A stretch of 64,000 nucleotides of DNA from the NCBI RefSeq assembly GCF_030445035.2, contig NC_080683.1, positions 90,915,675-90,979,674 on the forward strand, written 5' to 3'. Source of the stretch: Dasypus novemcinctus. Its lineage: Eukaryota; Chordata; Mammalia; Cingulata; Dasypodidae. Of the stretch, positions 46,956 through 59,573 are shown piece after piece. The position numbers and the translations under genes were made by a program. Position 1 is the first letter of the stretch, and the number at the start of each line of letters is the position of its first letter. The notes under the pieces are model-generated. The model had not been told where the DNA came from. It searched no databases and saw nothing but the letters and a program-made list of their open reading frames with translations.

Positions 46956-48655
46956 AGAGTTGGTATAAAAAGGATTCACCTTTACTCAGGTAACTTAAAA
47001 CTTCCATGTCCTATTTTTTTCTAAACCAGGTACACTCTTGTATTTTCAGCGTCTCTAAGCTTTTTCTCTTTACTTGACATCTCTTTCAGTGAAGAAAAGT
47101 ATAAGCCAAGAAGCCACAGTTCTTTCAATTTTCACATTTAATTCTATTAATGAAAAGGATGTATACAATATGGCAGAATGTCTTGCCTATGTGCCAAGGT
47201 GCCTGGGTGAATGTGAATGGGTTAGAGATGTGCCAAGATAAATTAATCTACTCAGAGGAGAAACTGATGCCCTCAAAGCAGCAGCAGGGCTGGAGAGCCA
47301 GGGAATCCCCAGGGTCAGTAATAATAGCTTTGGTGTTTATCCCAGATTGCCAAACAAGTATTATCATACTTTATGTGTGCTGTGGCATGAAAAAACATGG
47401 GAAACCCTTCTCCCTGACCCTGTGTTGTCAACCAGATTTTATGGTTTCTCCCTGGTACTTTTAAGAAAAGGCTATGGTTTTCCTTCCCACTTTCTACTTT
47501 CTTCATCAAGAATTGTTACAATAGCAACGATTCTCACTGAGGGTATAATCACTGCAATAGTAAGAACCGCTAAGTTACATGATGGGGATTGGAATCCTGG
47601 GATCTGGTCCCAGCTTTGCCATTGCCCATTATGCAATTTGGAATGATCACTGAACCTTTCTATATTTGTTTTCTCCTCTGTAATACAAGGGGTAGAATTC
47701 ACATAAGCATTTCTTTTGAATTAGTTGTGAGCTACTGAAATGGCAGCTCAGTGGGTAGACATTTACCCTATAATACATGTGTCCTGACCGATGTAGCTAT
47801 ATTGACTTAGGTATTTGGGCCAAGCTTTTTCATATATTCACAGCTGCTTCCTCTTCATTTTTGCATTTTCCAAGATCATTCATGTATTAAAATGTTCCCT
47901 GAAAGATTTGCTTGTATCTATATGATATGACTAAAACAACTGAGACGCAATAATCAACTGGATTTATAGAACGACAATTTCAGTTTGTGGGTATTTTCAC
48001 CATACTAGGGTAGAAATAAGTGGTAGAATAACCATGGTCTGGTTATTCCATAATTAGCTTCAATCATTCCTTAATTAATACCTATTAATGACTTCTTAAA
48101 ATGTTTCAAAGCAAATAAAAGTGTTTCTTCTAATCTATAACTGGGGAGTTATTATGCATATGTAGATTCCTGTTCTCCAGAGTGCTTGTCTCCTATGAAT
48201 TGTCTACATCTCTTTGAATCCACCATATTGTTTCTGGCACTTTCCTAACCTAAGATGCTTTAAAATGCAAAAGAGGTAGAATTCATGAGTACTTTAAAAA
48301 AATCAGTGAACTAAGCTCTTCACCTTTAATAACATAAAATCCTAAAAAATGAATAACCAGAGTATTGGTTTAATATGATTAAAGTGGAAATTAGGTTATT
48401 ATTTGGTTATTATTTTTGAAATTCATGCTTAATTAAGAGTAAAATTTAGGAGCTTAAAAAAACAAATTTAGGAATACATGTTGAGGGATAAGCGTTCTTT
48501 AAATAAAAATAAACAGAAGCCAACATCTACTGCCTCACTATTGTATATTACAAGTCACAGAGGAGCAAAGTGACTTAAACAGTCCATTCTATTAGCTGGC
48601 ATAAGAAGGCTTTGAAGAGTAGAGCTTGAAGATAGCCCTTAGTTCTTAGCATTTA
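46956..48655. other. No gene or repeat recognised
   Basis: AT-rich unclassified DNA. Confidence 0.45.
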
Positions 48656-48665
48656 TGTCTATTGG

Positions 48666-48753
48666 AGGGGAGCAGGTATAGCTCAGTGGTTTGAGTGCCT
48701 GTCTCCCATGTACTCGGTCCCAGGTTCAATCCCCAGTACCTCCTGAAAAAAAA
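48666..48753 (+). repeat. Monomeric tRNA-type SINE with TSD
   Basis: One unit (gtatagctcagtggtttgag, caggttcaatccccagtacc) with an A tail. TSD gtctattgg at 48657-48665 and 48754-48762 is exact. Confidence 0.87.
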
Positions 48754-49185
48754 GTCTATTGGGACAACAGGGAGCCCTGTAAAAACCTTCACTGTTTCCA
48801 CTGGTGGGGTTGTGTCTGACTATCTTCTGGATTGGTCACCAGATGTCTATTATTTGTATGACGGACTACAGAATCTCCCAGGGAGAACTCAATCTAAGGG
48901 AAAAGACAGATAAGCTTAATCTAGCAGTAGAGGCTTCATCATCATAGGGTAAGAGCGATTCATTTATTCAATCTGTGGATGTTTATTGGATGCCTCTCAT
49001 GAGAATCTGAGTTTAATATGGTACCTGTTACCCAGATTTATCTTCTACTCCAGTCTGGCTCTATGGAGAGGGAAGAAGATTCTGAACATAGAAACTGAAA
49101 GAGCTGCTTCGTGGATATTTCCATAGAATATTTTGGTACTTTTTAAAGGGAGTGTAACATAAAAAGGACAGAAATCACCGCCCCA

Positions 49186-49683
49186 GTGGTATTTAATTTT
49201 AGGTGATTATTTGACTATGGCATCCAGTTGTTTGGTCAAACACTAATCTAGATGTTGCTGTGAAGGTATTTTGTAGATGTGATTAACATCTACAACTGGC
49301 TGACTTTAAGTAAAGGAGATTACCCTAAATATTAGTGAACCTCATCCAATCCAGGCTTTAAGATAAAAAAAACTGAGATTTCCCAAAGAAGGAACTCTAC
49401 CTGAAGACTTCAATATCAACTCTTGTCTGAGTTTCTAACCTGCCAACCTCCCCTTTGGATTTTGAGCTTGCTAGTCCCCACAATCATGAGAACTAAATCT
49501 TTAAAATAAATCTCTTTATATATATATAAATGTATACATATATTATATGTACATATAAAGTAACATCTGTCTCTATGTATATGTAATATAAATGTAGATA
49601 TAGGGTATATATATAGATACCTGTATGTATGATACACATGAATCCTATTGGCTCTGCTTCTCTGGAGAACCCTGCCTGATACA
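49186..49683 (+). repeat. MLT2-like ERVL LTR
   Basis: Contains tttggtcaaacactaatcta-gatgttgctg, gtaaaggagattaccc, ccccacaatcatgagaact and a final tctctggagaaccctgcc-tgataca. A TA-rich stretch from 49516 to 49620 occupies the microsatellite-prone site. Confidence 0.72.
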
Positions 49684-49900
49684 TGTTCTTCTCTCCCCAC
49701 ACACACTGTCATAGGTGATTTAGTGTCTCATTGGTGTCTCTGACAATAGCTCTCTGGGGAAGCCACATGCCTGGCAGAGGAGGCGGCTGATGGGTGCCCT
49801 GTGGTGTTGACTGGCTGATGTGTCAACAGAGCTAAGTTGCTGCCAGGGACTCCTGGAAATGCTTTAGGGAGCACATGGCAGGGCTGGGGCCCATGTGGGG

Positions 49901-50418
49901 TGTAGCAGTTTGATATAATTGATGAATTCCAAAAAGAAATATTGGATTATGCTTGTAATCTTATCTGTACCTGGGCATGATTGAGTTATGATTCGGGCGT
50001 TGCATCCCCACCTCTTGGTGGGTGGGAACTCACAGATAAAAGGCATGGCAAAGAACAGAGTTGAGAGCTTTTGATGCCAGGGTTTCTGATGTTGGAGTTT
50101 TGATGTTGGAGTTTGATGCTGAAGACTTAATTAAGCTGGAGCCCCAGGAAGTAAGCTCCCAGAGGAGAGAGAAGTCAGTCCCAGGAAGAAAGGAACCTTG
50201 AACCCAGAGAAAAGCAAGACCCAGGAATGTAGGAACCCGAGAAGCCTGAACCCTCACAGTCATTGGCAGCCATCTTGCTCCAAATAGACTTTGGTGAGGG
50301 AAGTAACTTATGCTTTATGGCCTGGTATCTGTAAGCTTCTACCCCAAAGAAATATCCTTTATGAAAACCAACCAGTTTCTGGTATTTTGCATCAGAATGC
50401 TTTTGGCTGACTAATACA
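49901..50418 (+). repeat. 5' LTR of the 49.9-52.5 kb element
   Basis: It begins TGTAGCAGTTTGATA and ends GACTAATACA. A TATA-like gataaaagg lies at 50035-50043. The copy of the polyadenylation signal seen in the 3' LTR is altered here (caaagaaata). It is 518 bp long against 517 bp for its partner. Confidence 0.88.
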
Positions 50419-51950
50419 GAATTTGGTACCAAGGAGTAGGGAAGTGCTTTTGCAATTACTGAAATGCTGGAACAGATTTATAAATGGGTAAGGGGTATTT
50501 TTTGGAGGAATTGTGAAATGCTTGGAAGAAAAGACCTACAGTGCTTTAAGAGACCATTGATAGCAATATGGATGCTAAATATGATGCCTTAGAAGTGAAT
50601 GCTGAAACTATTATTGGAAACTGGGAGGAAGGCAATCGTGTTTTAAAGTTGTAGAGAATTCTTGGTGTTTTATGGAGGGCAGAATTTGAAAATGGAGAGC
50701 CTGGGCATTTAGCTGAAGAAATTTCCCAAGTAAACCTGGAGAATGAGGCTTGGCTTCTGCTTGCAGTTTATAGCAAAATGCTAGATGAGAGTGATATGCT
50801 AAGGATGGAACTGTCAGGCACAAAGACAAGAGAGACTGGAAATTCCAAGCCTCTGGAGATCAAGTTTCCCAGATGAAAGTGCCCCATTGGATGGCTTAAC
50901 TAAACTTGGAACTTGTAAATCAGGATTGAACTTGCAGTTATGTCAGAAAGACTTGTGGAAAGTCTTACTGTCTGATGGCTTGGACCCCTGCTTCCTGCAT
51001 GCTAAACTAACAGACTTTTTGAGAGAGCTATATGAACAAAACCACTGTCAACCTGGAATAAAAAGGACATGGAAAGGAAAGATTGAAGGAGAAACAACTT
51101 CAAGAGGAAAACCATGGAAGCTGAGATCTGGAATTAGGACATCACCTTGGGCCAAGAGAGGAACCCCAGCCGTGTGTACAGATAGGGTGAGTTTGCCCCA
51201 GCAGTTGAAGATGGTGGATTTTCCCATCTGATATTCTGGGAGAGTTTTGCGACTACAGGTTACAGAGAGAGTGGAGCACATTCCCCAAGGATTCGGGTGG
51301 CTAAGGTCAACACCCCTCAGGTCTGAGAGGGGTGGACCTGTCCCCCAAAGGTTAGGGAAGGCCAGGTGGTCAACTCGTTGCTCTGAGAGGGTTGAGCCTG
51401 TATGCTAAAGGTTAGGGGGAATGTTGTCTTCACATCACTGTGCTATGGGGGTTAAGACTCTAACCCAGAGATTGGGTGAGCTATGGCAATCACCCCAACA
51501 CTCTTGGAGAGAGAGGTCTGGAGCTCGGTCAACACCCAGATGCTTGATGAGGGTGGAACCAAGAAAATGGCTATTGGTCAAGCATGTGAAAAGTGTGTGT
51601 TTCCACAAGGCCTCAAGAAGAAGAAACCATCATCTTAAGAATGACTCTCAGATTTTGAAATCGAATGGAGGATGCCTGTAGGTTTACTGAACTGTAGAGG
51701 ACCTGTGAATCATGTTTCCCTCCCAATTTCTCCATATTGTAATGAAAATGTTTATCCTATGTCTGTCCATTTGTGTACTGGAAACAGATAAATGGTTTTG
51801 TAAAGTTTCAGAAGTCTATAGCAGATAGGACTTTGCCCCAAAACAAACTATTTCTTTAAATTGATTATGATATGATTTAGTACTTGCATTGTAACTGATT
51901 TAAGGCTTTTTTGAATATTGTAATGACTTTTTAGAATTCAGAGGGTGGAA
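50419..51950 (+). pseudogene. Decayed gag-like interior of LTR element
   Basis: About 1.53 kb with no reverse transcriptase, integrase or envelope signature. A first open stretch (50568-50873) has one stop at 50652-50654. After a frame change, a second frame runs from 50887 to 51681 with only two stops (51229-51231 and 51406-51408). The second stretch is polar and basic and includes the 60-bp repeats listed separately. Position and size resemble the gag-derived interior of MaLR elements, but I recognise no diagnostic gag motif, so the gag assignment rests on context. It is not a functional gene. Confidence 0.6.
51265..51560 (+). repeat. Exact 60-bp (20-codon) tandem repeat inside LTR element
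   Basis: Units begin at 51265, 51325, 51385, 51445 and 51505, each beginning with a gagaggg-like block, and a partial copy follows near 51547. The spacing is exactly 60 bp each time although the units have diverged. In the long open frame each unit encodes a 20-residue repeat with recurring Glu-Arg, Pro, Arg-Leu-Gly and Ser-Thr-Pro positions; only one unit has an internal stop. Confidence 0.8.
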
Positions 51951-52467
51951 TGTAGCAGTTTGATTAATTGATGAATTCCAAAAAGAAATATTGGATTATG
52001 CTTGTAATCTGATCTGTACCTGGGCATGATTGCGTTATGATTAAGGTATTGCATCCCCACCCGTTGGTGAGTGGGGACTCACTCACAGATAAAAGGCATG
52101 GCAAAGAACAGAGTTGAGAGCTTTTGATGCCAGGGTTTCTGATGTTGGAGTTTTGATGTTGGAGTTTGATGCTGAAGACTTAAGCTGGAGCCGTGGGAAG
52201 TAAGCTCCCAGAGGAGAGAGTAGCCATTCCCAGGAAGAAAGGAGCCTTGAACCCAGAGAGAAGTAAGGCCCAGGAATGTAGGAACCCAGGAAGCCTGAAC
52301 CCTCACAGTCATTGGCAGCCATCTTGCTCCAAATAGACTTTGGTGAAGGAAGTAACTTATGCTTTATGGCCTGGTATCTGTAAGATCCTACCTCAAATAA
52401 ATACCCTTTATGAAAACCAACCAATTCTTGGTATTTTGCATCAGCATCCCATTGGCTGACTTATACA
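51951..52467 (+). repeat. 3' LTR of the 49.9-52.5 kb element
   Basis: It starts TGTAGCAGTTTGATT directly after the purine tract and ends GACTTATACA. AATAAA lies at 52396-52401. It differs from the 5' LTR by scattered substitutions and a few small indels. Confidence 0.88.
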
Positions 52468-52472
52468 TGGGG

Positions 52473-52796
52473 CATGAGCCAGCTAATGGGATTGAAAAAG
52501 AATTAATTTCACATATAGTATTTTTCACTTCTTTCTCTAAATATCTCAAAAACATAACTCGAAGGAGAAATAGAGGACAATCACATACAGTAACCAATGA
52601 TTTGTCCAACATCAACACACTACATCCAAAAGAAGGGTTTGTGTGGCTGAACCAGCTGGTGGATCTGTTGGGGAGCCCCACAGCTGATGCTCTGATGCTC
52701 AGTGGGTATCTGCTCCCTGCGTTGACTTTCCTGCCAGGTTACATGTGGAAAGCCAGGTGGTGGTATTCAGTCCCTATGTAATTCTGACCCCTCATC
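52473..52796. other. No feature recognised
   Basis: Unclassified spacer between the LTR element and the next SINE. Confidence 0.45.
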
Positions 52797-52809
52797 TCAA
52801 GCATCTTTA

Positions 52810-53186
52810 TTTATTTATTTATTTTTTAAAGATTTATTTATTTAATTTCCCCTCCTCCCCTGGTTGTCTGTTCTCGGTGTCTATTTGCTGCGTCTTGTTT
52901 CTTTGTCCGCTTCTGTTGTCGTCAGCGGCACGGGAAGTGTGGGCGGCGCCATTCCTGGGCAGGCTGCACTTTCTTTCACGCTGGGCGGCTCTCCTTATGG
53001 GGCGCACTCCTTGCGCATGGGGGCTTCCCCACGCGGGGGACACCCTTGCGTGGCAGGGCACTCCTTGCGTGCATCAGCACTGCACGTGGGCCAGCTCCAC
53101 ACAGGTCAAGGAGGCCCGGGGTTTGAACCGCGGACCTCCCATATGGTAGACGGACGCCCTAACCACTGGGCCAAAGTCCGTTTCCA
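52810..53186 (-). repeat. DAS SINE, reverse, little decayed
   Basis: Reverse long DAS copy ending in the tRNA-like box (ggtttgaaccgcggacc ... ccaaagtccg). TSD tcaagcatcttta at 52797-52809 and 53187-53199 is exact. It shares the shorter body of the 14.9 kb copy. Confidence 0.93.
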
Positions 53187-53199
53187 TCAAGCATCTTTA

Positions 53200-54940
53200 G
53201 TTTCCAGTGGTTTTTGAACCTTTAGCATAGAGCTTCAAGGACAATTCAGGATCCCAGAGTCTTCAATTCCATGCTCTCAGAGTTTTAGGCTTGGGTTTGT
53301 GCACTTGCTGATCTAATGCTTCTTTAACTTTAAAGAAGCAGGCCTTAAACACAATAGGTGCAGATCATAATGCCATGTATACAACTTGGTTCCTAAGCTT
53401 ATCCTCAAATTTAATTGTGTTTTCCGAGAAAGGGGATACGATTCCAAGGTGGAAGCCTCGTAGGGATGATGGTCAGGAGGAAAGGCAGTGTGGTAATTAC
53501 CACAGGGATGAGATCCTGTAACAGAATGACTGGGAACTACACAAGACTGTGTGTGCACACATACACGGATGCACACTTGAAATGTGCACGCACTGTGGTA
53601 TCATGTGCAGTGCTTCCTATGTGAGAGCCTTCGATATCCTTAATTATCAAGACATATGTCTGTGTCCCATGGAGACTTCTTAGATTATATGGAGTGACAC
53701 TTTAATTAGGCATGCTGTGTTCTTTTCTCCAAGTATTTGTTTCCAGATCAGTGGATATGCTTTTGAAATATTAATTTATTGAGTTTTCCTTTTCTTTATG
53801 TATACTTGCTTTGTTTGGCTGGACTCTGGCACCTCTGGAATGTAATTTTCAAAAGGCAGCTGTGCAAATTTGACAGGTAATTGCTACCAGAAGAATGGTT
53901 TTGATTAGTCCCATAATGAATCATTATCATTAGCTTTTTTTAAACAGGCTTACAAACACAAATATGTCCACACATATTACATGTATATTAAATGTGTATA
54001 CATTTTAATTTTAGTGTTAATTCATATTTTTTATACAGACTCAAAACCTATTACCATTCAGGGTTGATTAAGTACAAAGGATTGAAATGCAGCCAGTAAA
54101 ACAAGATTAGAAAGAGATTAGAAACAAATTTTAATTAGAGAATTGCTCCTGCAAATCCTTTTAGGAAGTAGGCAGGCATAAATAATAAATAGAATCATTT
54201 AGAGACTTTTCTTGATGAGGGGCCCTTGCCTGGAACTCTGGAGGGCTGTATTCTGGTCACAGCTCTAACTCTGGCTTTTTTCATGACCTTTTGTAATTGT
54301 TTGCTAGATCCTTTAGGAGTTAGGGACATATTTGGTGATCAATAAATGCCTTTGAATTTTATGAGGCCCAGAAGAAAAAAATCTCAGGCCTTTGTCTTCT
54401 AGACAAGACAATCTTTGAGGTCATTTGGAGGAGATCCTGGGCCCAAACAAGGACAAGGATAAGGCTCTAGCCTTTGGAGACTTCAGATTTTCTGGATCAA
54501 GGCTAGATTCTTTGCACTTGTAAGAAGACAGGAAATACTTTTTCTTTTTTTTATTATAAGAAGCATTAAGTTAAAAACATTTAAAAAGACATGCAGTCTA
54601 TACCTTGCCCTAAACTTATCTGCAATTTACTATTAAGATAGTTATATAGTCTTTGAGTGTCAGTGCATTATCCTGAAGAAATGAGGCTCCCTCTGCGTTC
54701 TTATCACTAGGGGATTGTCCCCTCAGATGTCATTCTATTGGCAATTGCTATGTGTGTTCAGCCTTTGGGAACTTGCAGGGGTACTACTACCCTTCATGTC
54801 TTTTGCTGGCTTTGGTTAGAAATGCCCTTTATGATTGATGGCTGTTGCCCATCCCTCCTCATTCATGGTGAAGGAGCATAAACTGGTTAAACACAGTAAC
54901 ATTTTGTGAGTATTCCATATCCTCTTACTTCTTTTCTTAA
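53200..54940. other. No gene or repeat recognised
   Basis: Unclassified and AT-rich in its second half. Confidence 0.45.
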
Positions 54941-54944
54941 TTTT

Positions 54945-55455
54945 CTATGGCAGCCATAAGAAATGACCGCAAACTTAGTGGCTTAAAACAACTCGAGTTT
55001 GTCTTACATCTCAGTATGCTGGAAGGCTGACACAGGACTCAGTGGGCTAAAATAAGCTGTTGTCAGGACTATGTGTCCTGCTGAAGGGTCCAGGGCAGAA
55101 TCCATTCCTTGCCTTTTCTAGCTTCTAGAGGCTGCCAACACTGCTTGGCTCATGGCCCCCTTCTTTCACCTTCAAAGCCAGCAACCTTGCACCTCTCTGA
55201 AAATTCCCAAAGTCTTAACTCCAAAGATGTGATTCTTCTATCATCACATCTCCCTCTGATTCTTCTCTTTTTTTTCCCTCTTTCAATTTTAAGTACCATT
55301 GTGATTACCCAGATAATCCAAGATAATCTCATCTCAAGATTGTTAATTTAATCCCATCTAAAATGTCTCTTTTCTATATAAAGTAACATGCAGTGTCCAG
55401 AGAATAAGATGTAGACATCTTTGGGGAGGTCATTATTCTGCCTATCATACTTCTT
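54945..55455 (-). repeat. MLT1-like LTR, reverse
   Basis: Opens ttctatggcagccataagaa-atgaccgcaaac, carries ggcttaaaacaactcgag and ends with ggtcattattctgcctatca, the reverse MLT1 order. Confidence 0.7.
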
Positions 55456-55559
55456 TGTATCATTATTTGTTTCCTTAGGAAATAAAGATAATAGATTTGT
55501 TTAATGAATTATTACTACACTTACTATAATTTTCAACATTATAAAATCAAGGCTGAGTG

Positions 55560-56065
55560 GTGCAGTAGATTATCTGAAAAAATGGCCATGATAATTTCCT
55601 TTCCTGTATGCCTACCTTAGGTAGGTTCCCCCTACACTGACACTGAGTTTGGTAGTATGACATGCTTTGGACAGTGGGACAATAGCAAATATGGAACAAG
55701 CAGATACTGACAAGGGCTTGTGCATTGGAGGTTGTCTTCTCTTGCTGTTCTGTAGACCCCTCTGAGTTCCACATGAAGAAGCCTAGGTGAGCCTCCTCAA
55801 TGATGAGACACCAATGGACCAGCCATCTCTGTCACAACAGCCAACGGTCAGCACTGACAGGTAGCACCCACCACTAGACATGTGAGGCTCCCATAGATGA
55901 CACAATCACAAACTGGCCTTCCAGGGACCACAGTGAATGAGAAAGGCCAACAGAGAGGAATCAAGCTGGGTCAGACTAGAAGACCTGCCTAGCTGACCAA
56001 AAGAATCATGAACTAAATAAAATTTTTTTGGGGTGGATTGTTATTCAGCAAAAGTTAATTGATAC
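55560..56065 (+). repeat. MLT-type LTR, forward
   Basis: Ends aatcatgaactaaataaa-attttttt and ggggtggattgttattcag, then gttaattgataca, the standard MLT 3' end. The body (gacagtgggacaatagcaaa, cctaggtgagcctcc) also fits. Confidence 0.6.
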
Positions 56066-56965
56066 AGAAAGAGACAAGTGTAATGGAAGCCAAGTTGAAA
56101 ATTGGGTTGACTGGGAGGAAAGTTCATTTGTGAAGGAAAGATGATGAAGAATATCCCTTAGAGGGTTAAATCATAGACATATGGGGGGACCCTATGCACA
56201 AGAACAGGAGAGCACACTGAGCATGACCTGTCCTTCTTCCTCCACCTTCATGCCCCCAATTCTCTGGACTTTCATTGTCATAAGGAATGTTCCAATAATT
56301 ACTTCCATGGAATGACACAATCCCAGATTGAAATATCCTAAACATCTTCTGTTCCAATTCCCCTATTTTATTGAACTGGAAGCTCAAACTAAAAGGACAG
56401 TTTGACTTGCGTCATTTCACCCATTTAGCCTATATCTGCTTTGTTTGCAACAAAACACATGTATTTCCCACACATTTCAGAAGACCCATCTGTATCACAC
56501 AGGTAAATGTTCTATTCAATTTCCTTTTCATTCCCATGTCTCCCAGTATAGTCCCAGGATGGATGGAGACAGTGAGAAGCTCAGTGGCAAAGGGACAGTA
56601 TGACTTCTAGATGGCCAGCATCACCAAAGATTTGGCTTTGAAAAGATACCTTTCTTCAATCCTGGGGGAAAAAATGAGCCGTATGTAGAGGGGAACATCA
56701 GCTGCAGCAAAGTTACTTGCCGTGAAGAGAGGAAGAAGTGAGGGAACCAAAGAGAAGAGGAAAGAAGAGTGCTACAGAAAAACCATGATTCTATAGGGCA
56801 CCAATTATTTGATATTTTCCTCCTTGCCATTCTTGAGCTTCTGAGGGTCAGCTGGGTGTAGACCCAAGGAGGCAGGCCTGGCTTGGGTGCCAAGCAGGGC
56901 TCCTCATCCTTAGAGATAGGGTATGCCAACCAGGTAAGACTCACTCAGAGCCTAAGGAGCTCTAG
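56066..56965. other. No gene or repeat recognised
   Basis: Unclassified sequence; a 107-codon minus-strand open frame at 56621-56944 has no domain. Confidence 0.45.
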
Positions 56966-56969
56966 TAGC

Positions 56970-57350
56970 TCCATTCTTACTTCTGCCTTCTCCTATACAT
57001 GACCTACTCTTCAGCTACACTGGATTTGCTAGTCTCTTTCATGTCTCATGCTTTTGCGTTGATGTTTCCTTCAACGTGCTGGTCTGCTTGGTGAGATACA
57101 ATGATTATATTTTGCTTAGTTCAAGCATCACTCCTTGAAGTCTTCTAGACTCCACAGTTTGACTTAGTTGTTCCCTCCTCTGGCCTCTGAACTTTAACTC
57201 ATACCTCTCACGTCACTAATTCTGCTTGGTGTGGTGATATTGTCATCCAGTGTTGACAGCAAGTCTCACCTTAGAAGAGTTTGCATTACATTTAGTTCCA
57301 GGACCTAGTGTTAGATTACCTGACACACAGCAATTTGTCTATCTCCACAG
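56970..57350 (+). repeat. L2-type LINE fragment
   Basis: Has the pyrimidine-rich L2 3' character: acatgacctactcttcagct-acactgg, and then cttcaacgtgctggtctgct and aagcatcactccttgaagtc. Confidence 0.45.
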
Positions 57351-59573
57351 CTTTAGTTGAGTTTCAGTGTGGCCTTCCCAAAGAAACAGGCTGTTTTGCA
57401 GTTGGCCTTAAAGACTGTTCTCTGGTACTAGTCTAGAAGGAGGAAATGCAAAGAGGTGTGATCATTTAGAAATCTGTGAGATGAGCTAGCTCTTTGAAAT
57501 GATGCTATAAATCTAGCAGGAGCAACTCACCTCCTTGGTGGACTATTTTTGCAGGGAGATAACATATATGTTTGGAAACAATAAAATCCTTTCACCAACA
57601 GTTCCTCCAGACCTCGTAGACTGATATGGCTCACAAATTTGGCAGCGATGGAATTAGTCTGATAAGCCACCAAGCATGCTGCTACCTACTTAATATGACC
57701 GAAAGGGCATTGCTTTGCAACCAAGCTGCCTTTAAATAACAGACACTTGGAATACCAATTGAGCACTTTTTGTGGGAAATGCATCTTGCTGTCTGTTCAA
57801 TTCAACCTTTTCTAACTCCTCAATCCATTTCTAATCATTATAAAATTGCACTCTTATTCCTAAAATTTACAATGAAGTGTCATTGGAAAGAAATCTTTAA
57901 AAGCTGAAAATGTGAAAGAATTGTTTTTGGAAGACGTGTAGGAAGGCACCGTTAATTAGAATCTTACCAAATTATCCCAATTATTCCTAAATTTTATCCT
58001 TGCCTTAACAATAAAAGAAGGGTTTGCTATCAAAATTGATCAACAGATGCTAGGTGGCCTGAGTAACCTTTTTTTAGAGGACTGTTTTGAAATACTTCAA
58101 TAATGCTAATTTGGAAAAAAACAACAAGCAGTTAAGAGGCTTTTTTTTATTATAGCAAAGAAGGCACAAACAGATATTTATTTTTAAATATATTGTTAGT
58201 ATGGTTTAGTACTTTTCTTGGAAATAATTGCAATAATATATGAGTCTATATTTTCACCTTGTTAGCTCGCATTGCTTAGATTTTGCCGTATTTAGTCATT
58301 TTTAGGAGGAATTGTTTCAAGCAAAGTTTTCTTTTTTGCTTAGAGTGTAGACTACTCTTCTAAGTGGGAAATGGCTGCTGAGTGTGCAAAAGGAGTACAA
58401 AGGACTTCAGCAGGAAAGTGCTATTTATGAATCATTTGAAATTCTCCATCCCAGGAAAATTCTCAAATTAGGCTTATGACGACAACCAGATTTAGCAAAG
58501 TGCTAATTGGACAAAACCCATGCTCATTAGCAAGCCTGGAGTCTGGCCTGTACTTCTCCTTGGCTCCCAGTTCCCTTAGCAGCAGTGCATCTTCAGAGCG
58601 TCCCAGGTAATGCTTCCCTGGGTCATTGAGCTTGTCCTCCCGAAGGGTCCTCCTGCCAGGGGTCGTCCCTAGGCAGCCCTCCCGCAAGGCTCCATCAACC
58701 TGATGAGTTCTCTCTGGCCCATCAACAGAAAAGGTGTCAAGTCTAAGATCAGATGTGATTATGAAGGTCTGTAAGCTTTTGCTTTACCCTACATTAGATA
58801 AGGATCCAAATGCCTTAGACTTTTCCTACCGTACTCTGCAATCAGGAGGAAAATTAGCACCTTAATAAAGTGAGTATTTATGTGAGGTGTTTTCGGGTGT
58901 ATAGGTGATGGATTTGGAATTTGGGAATGTCAATCTATAGATTTGTATGTCTCTTTTTTTTTTTCTTTCCTTTCTTTCTCTTTTTCTCAGTCTCTCTCCT
59001 TTCCTTGGGAAAGTAGTTCCTTTTTTTAATAATTAGAATTAGCATTCCCTGGCCTTTATAATAGTGTGGTTTCAGCTTTATGGTCCAGCAGAAACTTCAC
59101 CATTGCTTAAGCAGTTTTTCTCTTTGCAGCTAGAACTGCTTCATAAGGCCATATGGTGCCATCAAGCCTCTGGAAGGAATGCAAAGTTCTCATGATGTAA
59201 ATGGAGTAGTTTATTTAAAAGAGCCTTAGTGGAGTTACTGTAATGAGCCAAAGATTTCTCTAGAGGTCGTCTGCCTGTTTGATAGCAACAGGGAACATTT
59301 TTCTATACAAGGTTTAAAATCTCCAGTGGAGGTATGCTAATCTATTAAGATATAGTATTTTTATTTCTTTTGGCCTAGCTCAGTGAACAGGGAGATGCAA
59401 CCTGCCACCCAAAGGCATCCTCCCAGGCCAGGCCTCCTGCTTTGGCTTTCTGTAAGGGAGGCTCCAAGGTTTAAACCAAGGTTTTGTTTAGGAAATGGGA
59501 CAAATGGAAACTAACAGTGATTTTTCCTGAATATGATGAATTACGGACTTAATGAACTAAAATAGCAAATTGT
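57351..59573. other. Repeat-poor, no gene recognised
   Basis: Apparently unique AT-rich sequence. A pyrimidine tract lies at 58950-58990. Low repeat content near the gene makes regulatory DNA possible but unproven. Confidence 0.4.

Larger units (their letters stand above)
49896..52472 (+). mobile_element. Complete-structure ERVL/MaLR-like LTR retrotransposon with TSD
   Basis: Two near-identical LTRs (49901-50418 and 51951-52467) flank an interior of about 1.5 kb. The 5-bp direct repeat TGGGG lies immediately outside both ends (49896-49900 and 52468-52472). A TGGTACCAAGGAGT primer-binding-site-like sequence starts at 50424, and a purine-rich tract ending gagggtggaa abuts the 3' LTR. The 5-bp TSD, the site resembling a tRNA-Leu primer and the short pol-less interior fit a MaLR/ERVL-type non-autonomous element. 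The two LTRs agree at roughly nine bases in ten by eye, so the insertion is old but not ancient. At least four other LTRs of this family lie in the window. Confidence 0.88.

Noticed and set aside
50887-51231. 114-codon open frame as a host gene
   Set aside because: It lies between two LTRs with a TSD and shares its frame with the downstream 60-bp repeat, so it belongs to the LTR element.
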